Below are positions 57,480-64,000 of a stretch of 64,000 nucleotides of DNA, piece after piece. The notes under the pieces were generated by a model. It had not been told where the DNA came from, did no database searches, and was given only the letters and a program-made list of their open reading frames with translations. How positions within the stretch are numbered: the stretch's first letter is position 1; every line of letters begins with the position of its first letter. The DNA comes from Euphorbia lathyris (lineage: Eukaryota; Streptophyta; Magnoliopsida; Malpighiales; Euphorbiaceae), in the NCBI RefSeq assembly GCF_963576675.1, contig NC_088914.1:22485001-22549000 (forward strand). Direction: 5' to 3'. The position numbers and the translations under genes are program-made.

Positions 57480-58440
57480 GATGGTATTTCTTCTTCTTCC
57501 TCTACGATTTTCTAGCAAAACTTGTAAGTTTCTTTATACTCTTTATTTCTTCATCTTCAATTTTTCCGTTCCTTCTGGCTCCTAAAGCTGCTACTAAGAA
57601 AGTTCGTCAACCTCAACCAAACCCCCCTTTTTAGAAGACGAAGAGGTGGCCAAAAAACCCATGAAAGTTAACACTAGGATCCCCAACCAACCTTCTTTCT
57701 TGACCGAAGAAGACCTTAAGGAAATCAGAGAGCAATATGAATAGCTAGAAACAATAATTGTTTCCCTCGCCCAATCAAACGAAATAGCCCATAACCCGAC
57801 TTATGAGTTAAAATTAGGCATATTTTCCCAATACCTGGAGTGGGAAATGAGTTTTCCACTCCTTGACGGTGTTTTTTTAGTTCTTCAGGAATTGAACATC
57901 TATTGCCAAATTACCTATAACACCTGGCTAGACTATTAATTTTTAACAAAGTCTGCACAGATCTCCGAATTAACCTAACTTGCTCTTTATTTCAACGATA
58001 TTGGTGCCCTCTGAAGAAAGATGATGAGGACATGATATATTAGACTAACTGTAACAAACGGAAGCCCTTTATCAAAGATAAAATCCCGAGCCATAGAGAA
58101 TTTTAAACCAAAATGGTTTTGTAACGGTGTTGATCCAACCAACCCTTACACAATAGGCTTCCCATTTGCCATAAAATCGAACGTGGATCCGAAATCGTCT
58201 CATACTTGGAAGCTAGAACAAGCCTTAGTCGCAGTTGAAGAGGCCACAAAGACAAAGATTAAAGCTTACAACCACAAGTGGCTTTACAAAGACATGATTT
58301 ATGTTCTTCAAACCTATGGCCGGACCTGTATCTACTCCCGAACTCATGGCATCATTTACCTAGGAACTGATAAATTTGTTGAAGCTGAAGGTGACTTCCT
58401 CTTTCTGAATTTTGATTTACTTTTGTTTTTGATTTTGTAG
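57480..58440 (+). pseudogene. Unidentified coding debris
   Basis: Coding-like composition with interrupted frames: PSFLTEEDLKEIREQYE near 57700, then YTIGFPFAIKSNVDPKSSH and LEQALVAVEEATKTKIKAYN, HKWLYKDMIYVLQTYGRTC (58140-58340). At least three stops. The last frame ends next to the Sirevirus LTR, so the insertion may have cut it. I do not recognise the family; it could be from another retroelement or a host gene. Confidence 0.4.
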
Positions 58441-58447
58441 GCAATCT

Positions 58448-59540
58448 TGTTGAAACACCTTTCCACATGATTTTGATTTGACAAAATTATTTACGTGAAT
58501 GATAAAAATATTCCAACACATTAAATTTAAATGCTTTGATTTATTTATACTAATGTGTTTGTTCAATGTTGAGTTATTTGATTAATGAGCCACTTAGCTA
58601 AATGGACCCAAGGCCCATAAAAGAGAGTCAAAGTCTCACGGCCCAAGTAGACTCAAAACGCTGTCGTACTGAGTAAGCCATAAACCCAGCAACAAGAAGG
58701 ATCGAGAAGCCTTCCACCAATAGCTTCAAGATGAAGCTGCTGAGTTGAACGACAAGAAGTACAAGTCAGCGGAAGAACAGAATAAACTTGGAGACAAAGT
58801 ATTTCTACTTTGGGTAAAGCTCAGAAGGCGCAGGAAGCTGTCTGGAAGACTTTGCCATAAACGTGGGAACATTCTGTTTCATCTGACGAAAAGCTGCTGA
58901 GTACTGACAAAGACAGAAGATACAAGAATATGATTGGCTGAGGACGCTGAGCACGTACTGAGTGAAAGCGACAGGAAGCCGTTTTACTCCAATAATTATT
59001 TCGAAATTCGAAATCATCGGTGCCTCAAGTGTCACTATAAATAGGCCACTCAAATGCTTCATTCGATGCAGATCTTCAATTAAGTCGAAATGCTGACCAA
59101 ATTGATACTTGAAGTTCTGTGAGAAAAGCAAAGCAAATCTTACACCAATTCCGATATTGTGTAAAAGTCTAGAGTGATTTTATTCATCTAAAGTGTCTTA
59201 GAAATTGTTGTTTAGGAAAAACACTTATCATTTCTAGAAGTATAGAAAGGAGAAGCCGAGTACTCGGTTATAGTACTCAGCGGTAGTAATAGGAGTGAGT
59301 AGAGGAATAGAGGAAGGTACTCTTATATACTCAGCTTCTGTTGTAAGAGGTTTCGTGGTCTACCTTTAAAAAGCTCAGTAGAGGATTCAAAAAGCTCGGA
59401 ACGAGTTCCGAGGACTGGACGTAGGCGGAGAGGCCGAACCAGGATATGTCTACTGAGTAACATATTTCTAACCCTTAACTCCTTTATATATTGCTTGCTA
59501 TAAAACTGACTAATTAACGAACTCACGCTGAGCTAAGTGC
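58448..59540 (+). repeat. Probable 5' LTR of the Sirevirus-like Copia element
   Basis: Starts TGTTGAAACACCTTTCCACA, and carries a TATA box (TATAAATA, 59036-59043) about 590 bp in. Length near 1.1 kb would fit the long LTRs of Sireviruses. The right end and primer binding site are not clear; I saw no TGGTATCAGAG between 59450 and 59800. Confidence 0.55.
59036..59043 (+). promoter_or_regulatory. TATA box in the Sirevirus-like LTR
   Basis: TATAAATA followed by GGCC, in a context (CACTATAAATAGG) typical of plant LTR promoters. Confidence 0.65.
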
Positions 59541-59749
59541 ATCGAGAAGCTAAGTTCAGGAATAGACTCAAGTGCTATCTCCTGACTCAAGAGAAGAAAC
59601 AGACTTAGACACCAGTTGACTAAGCTTGCGTCTTAAACTACTCAGCACTGCTGTGTAAATCTTTTCTTAAGGAAAAGAAGTCAGCCTTAACGGACAAAAA
59701 TTTTGAATAGTTGAGAACATCACTCGTTTCCTCCTAGGAAATCAGACAA

Positions 59750-61435
59750 CTCAGATTCTTCCTGAGGGACTGTCCATTACTCGGCCTCCTCTGTTCTTCG
59801 GGTCTAACTACACCTTTTGGAAGAACATAATGAAAAACTTCATTCAGGCAACAAATATGAGTGCATGGCTTTCTATAGTCCAAGGCCCATTTGTTCCTGT
59901 TGAAACTGTTGACGACCAAACGGTTGTTAAAGCTAAGACTAAGTGGACAGAAGATGACCTCAAGAAGCTACAAAATCATGCTTCGGCTATAAACATGCTT
60001 CACTGTGCGTTAGATGCTGCAGAGTACAACAAAATTTCAGGCTGTGAGTCAGCACAGGAAATCTGGAAGAAACTGGAGGTCAACTATGAAGGTACCAACA
60101 AAGTTAAGGAGTCCAAGGTGAACCAGCACATGAGGTTGTACGAACTGTTTGAAATGAATGATGATGAAGGAATCTCTGAAATGAACTCAAGATTCACAAA
60201 CACAATCAACGAGCTCAAAAGACTTGGCAAGATCTTTACTGAGGAAGAGCAAGTCAAGAAGATACTGAGGAGTCTTCCCAAAAGCTGGCAAGCCAAGAAA
60301 ACTGCTGTTGAGGAAGCTCAAGACTTGACCACCTACAAGTAAGATGAACTCATTGGATCTCTGCTGACCCATGAGATCTCAATGAAGAACTTTGTGGTGA
60401 AGGAGAAGTCTGAGGACAAGAAGCAAAAGTCTCTTGTCATGAAAGCTGACTCCACTGATGGGAGCTCAACAGACGATGAAAAAATGGCCATGTTCACTAG
60501 AAAAATGAAAAGGTTGTTCAGAAAGAATGATAAATATTCCAAGAAGCCTTACAAGAAGTTTGACAAGTACAAAGCTGAGTCCAGCGACAGCAAGTACAAG
60601 AAGGACAGCTCAAAGCCCATCACATGCTTTGAATGTCATCAAACTGGCCATATCAAATCAAGTTGTCCTACCTTGAGGAAGGAAAAGAAGAACAACAAGA
60701 AGGCAATGGTGGCAACCTGGAGTGACAGTGATGAGTCATCATCATCAGAAGCTGATGCCACTGAGTCAACAAAGATTTGCTTCATGGCTGATGAGCTTGC
60801 TGAGCCCTGTATTTCTGAGCATGCTGACCCCTCCATTGCATCTGACGATGAGGCACAATCAACTGAGGTAATATCACTACCACTGCTCAGAAATGAAATG
60901 ATAAATGCCCTGAGTGACCTCTACACACTTATCAAAAAGTGTAACAAGAAGGTTAGAGCACTCACCAGGCGATGTGACGAGATTGAAGAGGTCCAATCAG
61001 ATTCTCCAAGACAACTCAACTTTGCATAGCAACGTAGAAACTATGCACAAGTTTGTCTCTGAGGTCCAATCAGATTCTAAGAAACTGAGAAAGGACATCA
61101 CATCTATTCAGAATCAATTCAAGGTTCCGAATAAAAGAAATATTCCTCTGACCACTCAGTACCGAAGTACTAGTCAGCAGAGATGGAATCCTCAGCGAAA
61201 TGTCCAGTGTGACTTCTGTGGGAAGAAAGGACACACCACAAAGGTGTGCTGGCATGCTCAACATTGGGGTGCTGACCAGCCAGTGAGATATCCCCAACGG
61301 AAGGTCAGCTGTGACTTTTGTGGGAAAAATGGGCACACTATCCAAGTGTGTCGTCATAAGATTAAATATGATGTTTCACCTGTTGAGCCTAACAAACAAG
61401 GACCCAAAAAGACTTGGGTACCTAAAGATAACTAG
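59750..61435 (+). pseudogene. Sirevirus-like gag with three zinc knuckles
   Basis: The gag core begins near 59770 (RPPLFFGSNYTFWKN), with MSAWLSIVQGPF, AQEIWKKLEVNYEGTNKVKE and VKKILRSLPKSW. A single TAA interrupts it at 60340-60342, after which the same frame continues. Knuckle 1 is CFECHQTGHIKSSC (60625). A serine/acidic stretch and a coiled-coil-like region follow, with a frame change near 61010. Knuckles 2 and 3 are CDFCGKKGHTTKVC (61210) and CDFCGKNGHTIQVC (61312), so the CDFCGK knuckle appears duplicated. A stop at 61433-61435 separates gag from pol. The long gag with extra C-terminal sequence fits the Sirevirus branch. Confidence 0.85.
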
Positions 61436-61440
61436 CTATA

Positions 61441-64000
61441 TTGCAGGTAAGCCTGAGGTGTGATGAGAAGTCAAAAATTTGGTACATTGACAGCGTATGC
61501 TCGAGGCATATGACTGGTGATGAAACTCAGTTTATCACACTTGTGCGAAAACGAGGTGTAAGCGTAAGTTTCGGAGACAACAAAAAGGGTAAGATAGTAG
61601 GGTCAGGAACCGTTGGTGGTAATCCTAGTATTGAGTCAGTCTCCCTAGTCAGTGGACTTAAATATAACTTACTGAGCGTAGCTCAGATATGTGACAACGG
61701 CAGAAAAGTTATATTTGATAACACTGGATGTAAAATACTCGAGGGAAAAACAAATGAATTAATTTTAACTGCCCCTCGTGTTGATAATGTCTTTATGCTG
61801 AATTTGGAAAAGAAATTTTCAAAAAATGTATGCTTAATGTCAAAGGAAGAAAATCCCTGGCTATGGCACAGGAGACTTGGTCATATAAGCATGGACCTCC
61901 TGGCCAAATTAGCAAGAAAGCAATTAGTTGAGGGATTGCCAGAACTTAAGTTCGAAAAGGATCAATTGTGCAATGCTTGTCAGCAAGGAAAACAAACCAA
62001 AAAATCTTTTCATAGTAAAAACATCGTCTCAACTAAGCGTCCACTAGAGTTGCTACACTTCGATCTCTTCGGACCAGTCCAGCCGCTGAGCTTGGGTGGT
62101 AGAAGATTTTCCTTGGTCATTGTAGATGACTTTTTCTCGGTACACTTGGATCATCTTGCTGAGTAGCAAGGATGAAACCTTTGAGACATTTTCAACATTA
62201 GTAAGAAAACTTGAAAATGATAAAGACCTAAAGTTAGCTCACATCCGAAGTGATAATGGTGGAGAATTCAAAAATCAACAGTTTGTTGAATTCTGTGAAG
62301 CCAGCGGCATTGACCATAATTTTTCTGCTCCTAGAATGCCTCAACAGAATGGGGAAGTTGAGAGGAAAAATAGAACCTTGGTTGAAATAGCTAGGACAAT
62401 GCTGAGTGAGAATAGGCTTCCAAAGTACTTTTGGGGAGAAGCTGTCAACACAGCTTGCTACATACTTAATAGGGCTCTAGTCAGACCCATATTAAAGAAG
62501 ACTCCCTACGAACTTTGGAAAGGACGAAAACCCAACGTTGGATACTTTCGTGCCTTCGACTATAAATGTTTCATTTTAAATACTAAAGACAGCCTTGCTA
62601 AGTTTGATTCAAAAGCTGATGAAGCTATCTTTTTAGGCTACTCAACAAATAGCAAAGCATACAGAGTTTTCAATAAACGAACTCAAGTCTTAGAAGAGTC
62701 CGTACATGTTGAGTTCGATGAAACTAACCCTGCAGGAAAAGACAAGCAGCTGACTGAGGATGATCTATACTCAGCACCTACTGACCAAGAAACAGCCACT
62801 GAGTCACTACCTCAAGGGCTGACCAAAGGTAAAAGCGAAACTCAAATTGTCTTCACTGACTAATCTATACCTGCAGAGATTGTTGAAAGACAACCAGCTC
62901 AAGACATCACACTACCAAAGGAGATCAGAATACCAAGAGGACACTCAGAGAGTGCTATTCTTGATGCCGCTGAAAACACCCTGATGACCAGAAATCAACT
63001 CAGGAGATACCTCAGCAATGTAGCATTCGTCTCAGTTCTGGAACCAAAGAACTTCTCTGAAGCTGAGCACGATGAGTTTTGGATGGGTGCAATGCAAGAA
63101 GAACTTGATCAGTTCAAGAGAAATGAAGTATGGGACTTAGTGCCAAACCCAAGAAGCCAGAAGACCATAGGAACAAGATGGGTCTTCCGCAACAAGCTAG
63201 ATGAACAAGGGAACGTAGTCAGGAACAAAGCAAGACTTGTAGCTCAGGGCTACAGTCAGCAAGAAGGTATTGACTACGGTGAGACCTTCGCCCCAGTGGC
63301 AAGGCTAGAGGCTATAAGAATTTTATGTGCATATGCTAGTTACATGAACTTTAAGTTATTTCAAATGGATGTTAAGAGTGCATTCCTTAATGGAGTTATA
63401 AACGAGAAATTCTATGTTAATCAGCCTCTAGGGTTTGAGGATCCCAAGTTCCCAAACCACGTTTATAAGCTCAAAAAGGCTCTATATGGTCTCAAGCAAG
63501 CACCACGTGCTTGGTATGAGAGGCTGACCAGTTTTCTGCTGACCAGAAATTATGTCAGGGGTAAAGCTGATACAACCTTATTCATTAAAAGGAAGGGTAA
63601 AGATACCCTACTGGCTCAGATATACGTTGATGACATTATTTTTGGTGCCACTAATGAGTCCATGTGCAAGGAATTTAGTAAGCAGATGCAGACTGAGTTT
63701 GAAATGTCAATGATGGGAGAACTCAACTTCTTCCTTGGACTTCAAATCAAACAAGGGAAAAATGGCATCTTCATCAGTCAAACTAAATATGCTAAGGAGA
63801 TATTGAAGAAGTATGAACTCGAGAACTGCAAGTCAATATCTACCCCAATGGACACTGACACTGTCCTCTGCGCTGACGAAAATGGTAAGTCAGTAGACAG
63901 AAAATTGTACCGATGTATGATTAGCTCTCTACTCTACTTAACTGCCAGTAGGCCGGACATTCAGTTCTCAGTATGTTATTGCGCTAGATATAAATCTAAC
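61441..64000 (+). pseudogene. Sirevirus-like pol: protease, integrase, reverse transcriptase (runs off edge)
   Basis: Protease motif IWYIDSVCSRHMTGD has Val where the active-site DSG normally has Gly. Then WLWHRRLGHIS, LCNACQQGKQTKKSF and the integrase. An extra T in a T run near 62133 shifts the frame within VIVDDFSRYTW. The frame resumes with RSDNGGEFKN, NFSAPRMPQQNGEVERKNRT and YFWGEAVNTACYILNR. A TAA lies at 62861-62863; from 62864 to the window end the frame is open: TRWVFRNKLDEQGNVVRNKA, EGIDYGETFAPVARLEAIRI, FQMDVKSAFLNGVINE, YGLKQAPRAWYERL, QIYVDDIIFGATNE, then TASRPDIQFSVCYCARY. The reverse transcriptase wording is characteristic of Sireviruses. RNase H lies beyond the window. Confidence 0.9.

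Overview
This is eukaryotic, almost certainly flowering-plant (eudicot), nuclear DNA: AT-rich, with interrupted genes having GT..AG borders, plant-type LTR retrotransposons primed by initiator-Met tRNA, a plant LINE, and hAT, CACTA and Mutator-like (MULE) DNA transposons. No intact ordinary host gene is visible. The only host family recognised is the 11S globulin (legumin, double-cupin) seed storage family, present on the minus strand as two four-exon pseudogenes (11531-14335 and 23791-33166), one exon-1 stub (5374-5425) and several detached copies of the promoter region. The region looks like a decayed tandem legumin array invaded by successive transposons.

Layout. 1-1854: 5' half of a minus-strand Copia element with an uninterrupted gag-pol reading frame that leaves the window on the left. 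1860-4311: Copia fossils. 4605-6043: two non-autonomous hAT elements with perfect 8-bp target duplications. 7830-10432: degenerate Ty3/gypsy element. 10436-14600: legumin pseudogene 1. 14603-22590: a near-identical block present twice, one copy carrying a MULE with a perfect 9-bp target duplication, with a gypsy fragment between. 22591-33413: legumin pseudogene 2, whose exon 3 is split by a 4.3-kb CACTA element that left a CCT duplication. 33414-39818: a MULE-type MITE containing a full-length LINE with a 17-bp target duplication. 39819-50990: a tandem duplication whose two copies hold different insertions (a 3-kb MULE in one; a young Copia and a MITE in the other). 51673-57300: minus-strand Athila-like element with two copies of its ORF1-like gene. 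57480-58440: unidentified coding debris. 58448-64000: Sirevirus-like Copia, running off the right edge.

The most unusual object is the MULE at 40643-43617. It has two convergent genes, each starting just inside a terminal inverted repeat with a 14-15 codon first exon. The next intron of each holds an array of GC-rich hairpins (six consecutive strong palindromes on the left; a triplicated 34-bp hairpin unit on the right). The CACTA element and the MULE at 16594 also carry clusters of short palindromes.

Reciprocal empty sites between duplicated blocks allow insertions to be ordered: duplication first, then the MULE, Copia and MITE insertions. The Copia at 44299-49203 has LTRs differing by eye at two substitutions plus two simple-repeat lengths, so it is the youngest datable insertion, yet its reading frame has three in-frame stops.
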